The notes below the pieces were generated by a model, which ran no database searches, was not told the DNA's origin, and saw only the letters and a list, made by a program, of their open reading frames with translations. A DNA stretch of 64,000 bases from CBDBJQ01 sp965206405 (GTDB lineage Bacteria > Pseudomonadota > Alphaproteobacteria > UBA8366): the NCBI GenBank assembly GCA_965206405.1, contig CBDBJQ010000006.1, positions 2,170,001 to 2,234,000 on the forward strand, in the 5' to 3' direction. Every line of letters starts with the position of its first letter. Position 1 is the stretch's first letter. Shown here piece by piece: positions 16,631 through 24,701 of this stretch. The position numbers and the translations under genes are program-made.

Positions 16631-17010
16631 CGCAATCCGATGACACGATCCGGGCCCTGATCCCGTTGAAGGTTCGTAAGAAGAACGGGCGGCCCACGAT
16701 CCTGCCGCCCGCCGATTATCTGCCCAGCGAGAACCAGACGCAGGACCCGCATATCCTGCGCGCAATCGGCCGGGCATGGGGTTGGCAGCGACACATGGAC
16801 GCTGGCGAGTTCAGTACGATCCAGGAACTGGCCGAGGCCGTCGGGCTGGCTGAACGGCACGTCAGCCGCCAGTTGAGACTCGCATATCTTGCGCCAGAGG
16901 TTCTGAAGCGGCTGACCTGCGGGCGCGAGGCTTCGGCGGTCAGCCTGTATGATCTTTGTTTTCTGGCCGGTGATGCTTGGCGGGAACAAGAACAACGCGG
17001 GTTCAACTGA
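16627..17010 (+). CDS. Recombinase-associated HTH protein
   Basis: The 127-residue protein is coupled to the recombinase stop by ATGA. The middle holds a ParB/Noc-like helix-turn-helix (FSTIQELAEAVGLAERHVSR, QLRLAYLAPEVLKRL). An N-terminal PLKVRKKNGRPTILPP segment is basic and could contact DNA. Small HTH proteins of this form commonly follow large serine recombinases in alphaproteobacterial mobile elements; I infer a directionality or transfer-accessory role. It is intact although its partner is dead. Confidence 0.65.
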   Translation: MTQSDDTIRALIPLKVRKKNGRPTILPPADYLPSENQTQDPHILRAIGRAWGWQRHMDAGEFSTIQELAEAVGLAERHVSRQLRLAYLAPEVLKRLTCGREASAVSLYDLCFLAGDAWREQEQRGFN

Positions 17011-17013
17011 ATG

Positions 17014-17886
17014 CTAATGAAAACGCGCCTGAAAGGCCGTCGCAGTTAGCGAGATATGGGCGTCTAGCGGCGGGTGCAGCTCAAACGCTTTGGGCGCGCG
17101 CGAGAAGTGCCAGAGGCGGAACAGGCACCATTCCGACCGGCGCTCTTCGGCGACCGCGAGTTCATTGCGGGAAATATAAAAGGGCGTGCGCTCCCAGCCG
17201 TTTGTCGTTTTCACCTCGATCAATCGATCCCGTCCGTCCGGCGCGAAGCTGGCAATGTCATACCCCGCCCCATCACCATCCTCTTCTGAAACCCAACGCA
17301 CCTTCCGCGCCAGATCATCTCGACCGGCTATTTTCAGCGCGGATCGTTCGTGTACAACGACGCGCTCTTCTCCGGCACGGCCAAGAGCCCGATTGCGTTC
17401 ATCCCGACCCGCCACGTCAAACTTTCTGGCGACATGCAGCATCTGCTCCAGTTCCTGCGGCGGTGGTGGATTTGACAACGTCGGTGGCGGTCCAATCCAG
17501 ATCTGGGCAGCCTCACGCAGGCCAGTGGCTGGTCGCGGGCCAGGCCTCCGCCCAAGCCAGGCCGGGTTCCATGCCAACCAGCGCGCCACGGCATCGACCG
17601 AGGTCAGCTGGAAATTGAACGCTGGCTTGTAGCCGGGTATCCAATCTTCGCCGAGCCCCTTCAGCACCGCGCTGATATTCTGATGCTTGAACTCGATCGA
17701 GCCTTCCGTTCGGCTCCGCAAAAGGGGCATCAAACTGCGCCGGTGCTGAGCCTTGTTGCAGGGACGGCCCGCCATATCCTCCGCCAGCATCGCGAAGTAG
17801 TCCGCGACGATCAGGTCGTTTTCCTCATCTGTCCAGGATCCGTTCGTTACCGCCTGCGCCTCGAGAATTACGAGAACGCTTTTCAT
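17014..17886 (-). CDS. DUF3883 domain protein (putative nuclease-fold, possible defence gene)
   Basis: From ATG 17886 it is 290 residues. The N-terminal half (ENDLIVADYFAMLAEDM, KAQHRRSLMPLL, GSIEFKHQNISAVLKGLG) has the helical arrangement seen before DUF3883 in some HNH/McrA-like and defence-associated proteins. The C-terminal half has GYDIASFAP and RDRLIEVKTTNG, the D...E-x-K pattern of PD-(D/E)XK-like folds that defines DUF3883. It faces the recombinase operon tail to tail with a 3-bp gap. Activity is not established; a nuclease role is inferred from the motif. Confidence 0.75.
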   Translation of the reverse strand: MKSVLVILEAQAVTNGSWTDEENDLIVADYFAMLAEDMAGRPCNKAQHRRSLMPLLRSRTEGSIEFKHQNISAVLKGLGEDWIPGYKPAFNFQLTSVDAVARWLAWNPAWLGRRPGPRPATGLREAAQIWIGPPPTLSNPPPPQELEQMLHVARKFDVAGRDERNRALGRAGEERVVVHERSALKIAGRDDLARKVRWVSEEDGDGAGYDIASFAPDGRDRLIEVKTTNGWERTPFYISRNELAVAEERRSEWCLFRLWHFSRAPKAFELHPPLDAHISLTATAFQARFH

Positions 17887-17997
17887 CAATTCGCTTGCTG
17901 TATAGTTTAAGTTCTGACCAGAGAAATTCGGACAGGATCGGGTAGGCTGATCCCGTCGATAAAACAAGAGAGCGTTCAAACGGCACTGGGTGGGTTC

Positions 17998-18207
17998 ATG
18001 GCGTCCGGCTTCTTTTGGCTGGGGCCGGAGCGACTGTTAACCATTGGTTACAAAGACCCGCTGTTTCTAGCCTGCATTGCCTTCTTTGTCTGCGGTTCGG
18101 TCTTGATGGTTGTGGGCGCACGGCAGGGATTGCGACGGGTAAACCGTCTGGAGCGTTACTTGCCAGAGAACCGGGCGCAAAAACGCGAATTGGAAAGCGC
18201 TTCTTAA
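17998..18207 (+). CDS. Small single-pass membrane protein, hypothetical
   Basis: A 69-residue frame from ATG 17998 with one hydrophobic segment (LFLACIAFFVCGSVLMVVGA), then a basic C-terminus. It diverges from the DUF3883 gene with 111 bp between. No family recognised and no clear ribosome site, so it may not be expressed. Confidence 0.3.
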   Translation: MASGFFWLGPERLLTIGYKDPLFLACIAFFVCGSVLMVVGARQGLRRVNRLERYLPENRAQKRELESAS

Positions 18208-18407
18208 CTCGGAAATTCAGGCGGCCGAAACCCGGCCAGCATCCAGCGCATGACCCTGCAGGCCACGGGATTGGGAGAGCGAGCGGTTGCGGTGTCCGGG
18301 CGGGTCTCCCACGAGATGGTTCTTGGGTTTGTGTTAAGCACTTCGCCCAACTGATACTGCGAGAGGCTCAGCGATTGCCGAGCCTCTTTGAATTGTTCAG
18401 ATGTCAT
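18204..18407 (-). CDS. Small XRE-like helix-turn-helix protein
   Basis: The 67-residue frame starts MTSEQFKEARQSLSLSQYQL, then GEVLNTNPRTI, a phage-repressor-like HTH. It is coupled to the upstream small gene by a TGATG overlap at 18405-18409. The C-terminal half resembles no family I know. It probably belongs to the same small mobile unit as the DUF3883 gene. Confidence 0.5.
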   Translation of the reverse strand: MTSEQFKEARQSLSLSQYQLGEVLNTNPRTISWETRPDTATARSPNPVACRVMRWMLAGFRPPEFPS

Positions 18408-18580
18408 CAGAAGAATAGCTTTACCAGTGTAGCAGTTGCGCCCATCAAGGCTGCTGCAACAAGGGCCGGGGCAAGAAAAGTGTTTACGCTGACCGGCTTG
18501 GTTTCTGCCAGCATTTTTGCAATTTCGACATCAATTTTGCGAAGGGTAGCTTCGCGTCCCTGAACTTCCAGTTCCGTCAT
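18407..18580 (-). CDS. Small membrane-tail protein, hypothetical
   Basis: From ATG 18580 it has 57 residues: a charged helical first half (ATLRKIDVEIAKMLAETK) and a hydrophobic tail (FLAPALVAAALMGATATLV). It is the first of a two-gene unit with the HTH gene. The layout resembles small phage or plasmid genes, but no function can be assigned. Confidence 0.4.
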   Translation of the reverse strand: MTELEVQGREATLRKIDVEIAKMLAETKPVSVNTFLAPALVAAALMGATATLVKLFF

Positions 18581-18718
18581 TTTGTTTCCTTTTTCAGTTG
18601 GCTCCAGTGCCATGAGCCAAACACAGGGCCAACGGCCCTAATCGTCAACCACAACCCGCCCGTGGCGCGGGGCAATCGACTGAACTCTTTTTGCGAGAGA
18701 GTCTTCAACCACACTCTA

Positions 18719-18891
18719 GACTTGATTCACAATAACATCAGGTAATTGAGAACGGATGTATCCTTACCCATTTGGTCACGCTGTTTTCAAATTCATGTTT
18801 GCCAGCGCCCGACGTTCTTGGCAATCATGTTTTCCTGCCGGTTGCCGCGATGAGTTTCGGCGAATATTGAACTTTTCCATGCGGCAAATAC
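18719..18891 (-). mobile_element. IS5-family element, end fragment
   Basis: The sequence from GACTTGATTCACAATAACAT to GCGGCAAATAC matches the left end and transposase 3' end at 37660-37840 with scattered substitutions and single-base gaps. It is therefore an old, dead relative of that element. Confidence 0.8.
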
Positions 18892-18907
18892 TGTTCGAGG
18901 GCCGATC

Positions 18908-18961
18908 TTGAACCTGCTTCTCGACACGCATTTGCTTCTTTGGTCGGCGGCACGGAATAAT
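18908..18961 (+). pseudogene. PIN-domain (VapC-type) toxin, N-terminal scrap
   Basis: Eighteen codons read LNLLLDTHLLLWSAARNN, the first strand and catalytic-Asp motif (LLLDTH) of VapC-like PIN toxins. The frame then ends. The IS5 fragment next to it marks the break. Confidence 0.5.
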
Positions 18962-19044
18962 GGCGTGATATGCCCCGTGATATGTATGGACTTGCGACTA
19001 TTCAGATTTGATACTCAACCACAACAAACAAGAGGAATGAGCCT

Positions 19045-20040
19045 GTGCAAACACTAGCAAGAACAATCGCCAAGACTTTGATTGCCACGGCGTGTGCCGT
19101 CGTGTTCGCGATGTCCTTTATAGCCATTGGCACCGATGCGGGCGCAAAGGAACGCTGCGATCGCGGAACCCTGGATACCGCTTACTGCGACCGCGATCTC
19201 GATCTTACCGCCGATCTGCCATCCGACCCTGCCGAGTGGGTGGATCCCGCCACCATCATCTTCACCTACACCCCGGTCGAAGATCCGGCGGTGTATGCAA
19301 ACATCTGGAAGGGCTTCGTCGACCACATGGTCAAGATAACCGGCCGCAAGGTCGTGTTTTTTCCGGTGCAGTCCAACGCAGCCCAGCTCGAAGCCATGCG
19401 CTCCGGCCGCCTGCATGTCGCGGGTTTCAACACCGGCTCCAACCCGATTGCCGTTTCCTGCGCCGGTTTCGTGCCGTTCGCGATGATGGCCTATGACGAC
19501 GGCCGTTTCGGCTACGAGATGGAAATCATCGTCGCCGCGGATAGCCCGATTAAGTCGCCCGCCGAGATCAAGGGCAAGACCATGGCGTTCACCGCGCCAA
19601 CCTCGAACTCGGGCTTCAAGGCGCCCTCGGCGATCCTGAAGGGCGAGTTCGATCTCGTTGCCGATCGCGACTTCAAGCCAGTCTTCTCCGGCAAACACGA
19701 CAACTCAATCCTTGGCGTCTACAACGGTGATTACGAGATTGCCTCGGTAGCCAACTCCGTGCTTTTCCGCATGGCGCGCCGCGGCGTGATCGACCAGAAG
19801 AAACTGCGCTCGGTCTACAAATCCCAGACCTTCCCGACCACTGGCTACGGCCATGCACACAACCTGCATCCGGCGTTGGTCGCCAAGGTGAAGGAAGCCT
19901 TCTTCACCTATGAGTGGGACGAGCAGTTCAAGAAAGAATTCAAGCGGGCGGACCGGTTCATCAACATCCGCCACAAGACCCACTGGGACGTGGTTCGCAA
20001 GATCGATAAGGCCAACGGCGTCAGTTACGACTGCAAGTAA
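19045..20040 (+). CDS. phnD: Phosphonate ABC transporter substrate-binding protein PhnD
   Basis: The 331-residue protein uses a GTG start (19045) with AAGAGGA upstream; the nearby ATG meets a stop within seven codons. A signal peptide covers about residues 1-34 (ends DAGA). The body has PVQSNAAQLEAMRSGRLHVA, NPIAVSCAGF and FTAPTSNSGFKAPSAIL, typical of the phosphate/phosphonate-binding family. Like PhnD in general it may bind phosphonates, phosphite or phosphate esters. First gene of phnDCEE. Confidence 0.92.
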   Translation: MQTLARTIAKTLIATACAVVFAMSFIAIGTDAGAKERCDRGTLDTAYCDRDLDLTADLPSDPAEWVDPATIIFTYTPVEDPAVYANIWKGFVDHMVKITGRKVVFFPVQSNAAQLEAMRSGRLHVAGFNTGSNPIAVSCAGFVPFAMMAYDDGRFGYEMEIIVAADSPIKSPAEIKGKTMAFTAPTSNSGFKAPSAILKGEFDLVADRDFKPVFSGKHDNSILGVYNGDYEIASVANSVLFRMARRGVIDQKKLRSVYKSQTFPTTGYGHAHNLHPALVAKVKEAFFTYEWDEQFKKEFKRADRFINIRHKTHWDVVRKIDKANGVSYDCK

Positions 20041-20185
20041 CACCTCTGTCGTCTAACATCGCTGTCGTCTGGAGACGATCCGGGCCCTGCGCATCGCCGC
20101 AGGCCCGGATCTGTCCTGTCTGGCAGTTTTTCCTGTCTGGCAGCCTTTCCTGCCCGGCAATCCTGGCTAAAGGCGGGTAGTGGGC

Positions 20186-21037
20186 ATGCTTCAAATCAAG
20201 GCGCTCAAGAAGCAGTACAAGACCGGAGACCTGGCGCTGACAGGCGTCGATCTCACCGTGCCCGACGGCCAGGTCATGGCCTTGATCGGGCCTTCGGGCG
20301 CCGGCAAATCCACCCTGATCCGCTGTGTGAACAGGCTGGTGGAACCGACCGAAGGCCGGATTTTCCTTGGCGACCTCGAACTGACGCATCTGTCGCGCCG
20401 GGCTTTGCGCCGGGCGCGCCGCCGTATGGGCATGATCTTCCAGGAATACGCCCTGGTCGAACGGCTCACCGTCATGGAAAACGTACAGTCGGGCCGCCTT
20501 GGCTATGTGGGGTTCTGGCGCAGCTGGTTCCGCCGCTATCCCCAGGAGGATGTGCAGGAGGCCTACCGCCTGCTCGACCGGGTCGGACTGATGCATATGG
20601 CGGACAAACGCGCCGACGAACTTTCCGGCGGACAACGCCAGCGCGTCGGCATCTGCCGAGCGCTGATCCAGAATCCGGATTTGCTGTTGGTCGACGAGCC
20701 AACCGCGAGCCTTGATCCCAAGACATCCCGCCAGATCATGCGCCTCATCAACGAGCTCTGCGAAGAGCGCGGGCTTGCCGCCATTATCAACATCCACGAC
20801 GTGCTGCTCGCCCAGATGTTCTCCAAGCGCATCGTCGGTCTCGAGAAAGGCTCTATCGTATTCGACGGTCCGCCCGAGGATCTGACATCCGAGATGCTCA
20901 CGCGTATCTATGGCGAGGAGAACTGGGAAGCGACGATCGGCAAGGTCGAAGATGAAGACGAAGGTGATCTCGACGCTCTCGACGCTCTTGATGGCGACAC
21001 CCCTGAAGACACCGCCATGGAACGGTCGGCCGCATAG
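20186..21037 (+). CDS. phnC: Phosphonate ABC transporter ATPase PhnC
   Basis: About 283 residues from ATG 20186; a GTG six bases earlier is an equally possible start. Walker A GPSGAGKSTLIRCVN, signature LSGGQRQRVGICRAL and Walker B LLLVDEPTASLD are intact. The C-terminal ~25 residues are acidic (DEDEGDLDALDALD) and look like a short-repeat extension. It follows phnD by 145 bp, the gap itself containing CTGTCTGGCAG repeats. Confidence 0.92.
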   Translation: MLQIKALKKQYKTGDLALTGVDLTVPDGQVMALIGPSGAGKSTLIRCVNRLVEPTEGRIFLGDLELTHLSRRALRRARRRMGMIFQEYALVERLTVMENVQSGRLGYVGFWRSWFRRYPQEDVQEAYRLLDRVGLMHMADKRADELSGGQRQRVGICRALIQNPDLLLVDEPTASLDPKTSRQIMRLINELCEERGLAAIINIHDVLLAQMFSKRIVGLEKGSIVFDGPPEDLTSEMLTRIYGEENWEATIGKVEDEDEGDLDALDALDGDTPEDTAMERSAA

Positions 21038-21096
21038 GCCAACGACACAAATAAAACCGACATGCATGCAACGAAAACCGATCTGCGACTGACTCC

Positions 21097-21912
21097 GTGA
21101 CCGACACCACGCCCTCCCCCGCCTATTCCAGTCACTGGCGCCGCCCGCCGCTGATCAAGAACCGGTTGATCTACTGGTCAATCGTGGCCGGAGCCGCGCT
21201 CTATCTCTCGACAGCGCTCGGTACAATGGAGATCAACTGGACGCGGGTGGCCGAAGGCTTCCCGCGGGGCGAGCGTTTCCTGTCCGCATTTTTCCCGCCA
21301 AATTTCGCTGACAATCGCGGCGTCATGTGGGACGGCATCCAGGAGAGCATCTGGATGGCAGTAATCTCGACCGTAGTGGGGATTGCGCTTTCGATCCCGA
21401 TCGGGCTCGGGGCAGCCCGCAATCTTGCCCCGCGCTGGGTCTATCTGGTCAACCGGGCAATCATCGCGGGCTCGAGAACCTTCCCGGAAGTTATTCTGGC
21501 GATCTTCGCCGTGAAGCTTTTCGGCTTCGGGCCCTTTGCAGGGCTTATCGCACTCTCCATCGGCACGATCGGCTTCTATGCCAAGCTTCTCGCCGAAGAC
21601 ATCGAGAACATGAGCGAGGCCCAGGCAGAAGCAGTCAAGGCAACCGGCGCCAGCTGGTTCCAGTGGATCAACTACGCGATCCAGCCCCAGGTAATGCCCA
21701 GAATGATCGGGCTTGCGGTCTATCGCCTGGATATCAACTTCCGCGAATCCGCCGTGGTCGGGATCGTCGGCGGCGGCGGGATCGGCGCCACGTTGAATAC
21801 CTCCTTTGACCGATACGAGTTCGGTACCTCGGCCGCCATCCTGATCACCATCATCGGAATCGTGCTCGTCTTCGAGTACATCTCCGGCTATCTGCGCAAA
21901 TGGGTGCAGTGA
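21097..21912 (+). CDS. phnE: Phosphonate ABC transporter permease PhnE (first copy)
   Basis: The 271-residue inner-membrane permease starts at GTG 21097. The EAA-type loop (AEAVKATGASWFQWINYAI) and the following LDINFRESAVVGIVGGGGIG are characteristic of PhnE. Its stop overlaps the second phnE start (TGATG), so both permeases are coupled and probably form a heterodimer. Confidence 0.92.
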   Translation: MTDTTPSPAYSSHWRRPPLIKNRLIYWSIVAGAALYLSTALGTMEINWTRVAEGFPRGERFLSAFFPPNFADNRGVMWDGIQESIWMAVISTVVGIALSIPIGLGAARNLAPRWVYLVNRAIIAGSRTFPEVILAIFAVKLFGFGPFAGLIALSIGTIGFYAKLLAEDIENMSEAQAEAVKATGASWFQWINYAIQPQVMPRMIGLAVYRLDINFRESAVVGIVGGGGIGATLNTSFDRYEFGTSAAILITIIGIVLVFEYISGYLRKWVQ

Positions 21913-22724
21913 TGCCGCAATTCGATACACCAGAAGGCGCCATATGGCGGCGGCGGACCACCCGGCAGCAATGGGCGGTCTGGTTTTCCTGGCTGACCGG
22001 GACCGCAATCGTCGTCTATGCCTGGGAATTAATCTCGGCGAAAACCATTTGGATGTTCGTGCAGGATGCCGGAACTCAGGCAGCCGATATCGGTACGCGC
22101 ATGTTCCCGCCGAAAATCTCCTATATGGAAAAACTCTGGTGGCCGATCTGGGACACCATCAATATCGCCACACTCGGAACCCTGATCGCACTCACCATTG
22201 CAGTTCCCGTGGCCTTTGCAGCGGCTCGCAATACCACCCCGCATGTCATCGTGCGGACGGTTGCCCTGCTCCTTATCGTTTCCTCGCGCTCGGTAAACTC
22301 CCTCATCTGGGCCCTGATGCTGGTCTTTATCTTCGGGCCCGGCGTGCTCGCCGGAACCATCGCCATTGGCCTGCGCTCGATCGGCTTCTGTGCCAAGCTG
22401 CTCTATGAGGCGATCGAGGAAATCGACCATACCCAAATCGAGGCCATCGAGGCGACGGGCGCCTCGCGGGCCCAACAGATCATCTACGGGATCGTCCCGC
22501 AGGTGCTGCCGACCTTTGCCGGTGTCGGCGTGTTCCGCTGGGACATCAACATCCGGGAATCGACCATCCTCGGGCTCGTTGGCGCCGGCGGTATCGGCTT
22601 GCAGCTGAACGGTTCGATCAACACGCTCGCCTGGACCCAGGTCTCGATGATCCTGCTTGCAATCCTGGTGACGGTGATCGTCAGCGAATGGGTATCCGCC
22701 AAGATCAGGCACGCCATTATCTGA
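21912..22724 (+). CDS. phnE: Phosphonate ABC transporter permease PhnE (second copy)
   Basis: From ATG 21912 it is 270 residues; an ATG twelve bases earlier is also in frame. It shares the PhnE signature (IEAIEATGASRAQQIIYGIV, WDINIRESTILGLVGAGGIG) but is clearly diverged from the first copy. No phosphonate catabolic genes (phnF-P, phnX, ptx) follow in this window. Confidence 0.92.
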   Translation: MPQFDTPEGAIWRRRTTRQQWAVWFSWLTGTAIVVYAWELISAKTIWMFVQDAGTQAADIGTRMFPPKISYMEKLWWPIWDTINIATLGTLIALTIAVPVAFAAARNTTPHVIVRTVALLLIVSSRSVNSLIWALMLVFIFGPGVLAGTIAIGLRSIGFCAKLLYEAIEEIDHTQIEAIEATGASRAQQIIYGIVPQVLPTFAGVGVFRWDINIRESTILGLVGAGGIGLQLNGSINTLAWTQVSMILLAILVTVIVSEWVSAKIRHAII

Positions 22725-22769
22725 CCGCCCCGATCTGGATGAGGGCGATCGCCTGGTGCGCAACTAGCG

Positions 22770-23002
22770 ATGATGGTCGAGGGCCGGCCGCAGCAGATCC
22801 GCGACGCCGTGTTCGACGATCTCATAAAGCACTTCAGCGAAGAGCAGATCGTCGAGTTCACGCTCAGAACCGCGCTCTGCGGATTCTTCAACGTTTCAAC
22901 GATGCCCTACAGATCGGCATCGAGGCCGGCGTGATCGAGGATATGCTCGCCAAGGGCGGCTCTCTCGAGGATCTCCCCGAGCACCGCGCCGCCGCCGAGT
23001 AG
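22770..23002 (+). pseudogene. Carboxymuconolactone decarboxylase-like (AhpD-fold) fragment, frameshifted
   Basis: From an ATG at 22770 the frame reads FDDLIKHFSEEQIVEFTLRT then ALCGFFN, as in the C-terminal half of AhpD-like proteins. One missing C near 22892 moves the continuation RFNDALQIGIEAGVIED to another frame, ending at 23002. The N-terminal half is absent. Confidence 0.65.
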
Positions 23003-23004
23003 AT

Positions 23005-24642
23005 TTACTTTTCGTCGACAGATCCGCTCCAGCTCATCATCCCGCCGCCGGTGGTGATGACGCGGATTGCGATCTCTCCAGTGGAAGGCTTCGGAAAGGG
23101 CTGACTTGTCCAGCCGAACACCGCCTTGATGGCGTCGGGAGAACCCTCCTGCCCAATTAATCCTTCCAAAATTTGGCGATTTTTCTTCTGGCGCAGTCGG
23201 CGCGGCAGATGGATGCGGCGAGCACAGAACTGCGTCTGGTCGTAATTAGTGTCAAGCATCCACATCTGGATATCTTTCTGCTCCTTCCAACGGGCCATTC
23301 CGGTGATCGGATTGAACTCGTTCCAGCCCATCACAGTGCAGACGAACTGGTCATTTTCAGCAGATTCGATTTTGACGGCAGGCTCCGCAACCAGCACCAG
23401 ATTGCTGGCGCCGGCAGTGTCCTTTACTCCGGTCAGATGCAGGTCGGTGCCGGCCTTCACGCGCATCACTTCAGCCGCCCAGCGCTTCTTTTTACCGCCG
23501 GACTCGGTACCATCGGCAAATTCCGCCCCGACAACGATCAGGACTTCTTTTTTCCCCCGCCCTACGACAGCTTGAACGTTCCGTTGAAGAGCTGCAACGT
23601 CCACCTTGGCGTCCTCGGGCCAAATAGCGATAACAGCCGGGGTTTTCTTGCCAGAATTTTTATCGATCAGCACGCAGGTGTGACTCAATGCACCGGGATT
23701 TTGCCCGTTTGATGCCTCATCGATAATGCTGTCCACCCCTTCAACATTCCATTGCTCGCCACCATCGCTGCGCACGCCGACATCATCCAAATGCCGGATG
23801 ATCCGCTCCTGCCAGTTTGCATCTCGCCGAGCCTGAGTCGGGCGAATCATCTCGTCAGGACGCCGGTAGATGTCCATGAGTTCGGTCTCAACCGTAAAGC
23901 GGCTGCAGACCCGACCGCGTTGTCTGCCTTTCGGACGATCGACAAACCAGGTGATATCTCGCCCGCCTTGTTTGTCAGGGCGTTCCTTGTAAGCGAGCGT
24001 GGCGGCAGACACATACGGCATGCGTTCAATCACCAAGCCGGTGCGAGGATCCTGCTCACCTTTGGGTTTTTCTGCCAGCAACTCCTGACCTGCTTCTTTG
24101 CGTAACTCTTGCTCCTTCTGAAAGCCTTCTTCAGATCCAATCAAAAAATGATTCGGATAGTCGTGTACGAGAACCCGCTCTCTTGCGATGGCGATGCTAT
24201 CCCTTGAGCTATCGATACTGATCCAGCGCCGCCCCCAGCGTTCAGCGACCAGTGCTGTCGTCCCAGCCCCGCCCGTAGGATCAAGGACAAGATCACCCGG
24301 CTCTGTCGTCATCAACATGCAACGTGCAATAGTCAAATCTCCGGTCTGCACAGCGTAACGCTTGTCGCTGGGTGCGATAATTCTGTTCCAGTTATTGTTA
24401 ATCCTCCGGCCCGGCATCTCGCTTCTATAGATTTTTAGATGCAACTGGTTAGCACTTGCTTCGGTCACGCCTTCTTCTACGTTTGACCAGAGGCGTTCTG
24501 TGTCAGCTAGATATTCCATCCCTGCGCGATCGACGCGCCATTGATTGTTTCCCAACCCTTCCGGTCCGTACTGCACACCTTTGTATGTGAATGGCTGTCC
24601 CTGCTCTCTCTTAGATGGGTTTTGGCTAAGGAGTCGAGACAT
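23005..24642 (-). CDS. Type III DNA methyltransferase Mod, C-terminal segment (out of frame with the start)
   Basis: This 545-codon frame continues the Mod gene after the poly-G tract. It contains DPTGGAGTTALVAERW, the S-adenosylmethionine motif I, followed by RWISIDSSRDSIAIA, and before it INRIIAP-like target-domain sequence (NNNWNRIIAP). With motif IV in the N-terminal segment, the order is IV then I, the beta class shared by type III Mod enzymes. The last ~330 residues form an extension with RFTVETELMDIY and VFGWTSQPFPKP. Translation from the internal ATG at 24642 would lack motif IV and be inactive. With 13 G the full protein would be 860 residues, with 10 G 859. Confidence 0.88.
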   Translation of the reverse strand: MSRLLSQNPSKREQGQPFTYKGVQYGPEGLGNNQWRVDRAGMEYLADTERLWSNVEEGVTEASANQLHLKIYRSEMPGRRINNNWNRIIAPSDKRYAVQTGDLTIARCMLMTTEPGDLVLDPTGGAGTTALVAERWGRRWISIDSSRDSIAIARERVLVHDYPNHFLIGSEEGFQKEQELRKEAGQELLAEKPKGEQDPRTGLVIERMPYVSAATLAYKERPDKQGGRDITWFVDRPKGRQRGRVCSRFTVETELMDIYRRPDEMIRPTQARRDANWQERIIRHLDDVGVRSDGGEQWNVEGVDSIIDEASNGQNPGALSHTCVLIDKNSGKKTPAVIAIWPEDAKVDVAALQRNVQAVVGRGKKEVLIVVGAEFADGTESGGKKKRWAAEVMRVKAGTDLHLTGVKDTAGASNLVLVAEPAVKIESAENDQFVCTVMGWNEFNPITGMARWKEQKDIQMWMLDTNYDQTQFCARRIHLPRRLRQKKNRQILEGLIGQEGSPDAIKAVFGWTSQPFPKPSTGEIAIRVITTGGGMMSWSGSVDEK

Positions 24643-24701
24643 ACACCATAACTGAGTCCCCTTTGGTAATTGTTGTTTCGGATCTCGCCGTTCTTTGGAT
24701 T

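Larger units (their letters stand above)
18614..19044. other. Intergenic debris: IS5 end relic and PIN-toxin start
   Basis: No gene fills this 431-bp gap. It holds a ~170-bp copy of the 3' end of the IS5-family element at 37661-38637 (18719-18891), then the first 18 codons of a PIN-domain gene (18908-18961). Finally there is a GTGATATGCCCCGTGATATG direct repeat that also occurs at 9951-9977. The 3' end of the gap holds the leader of phnD. Confidence 0.7.

Noticed and set aside
18908..18961. Intact VapC toxin gene
   Set aside because: Only 18 codons remain before unrelated sequence.
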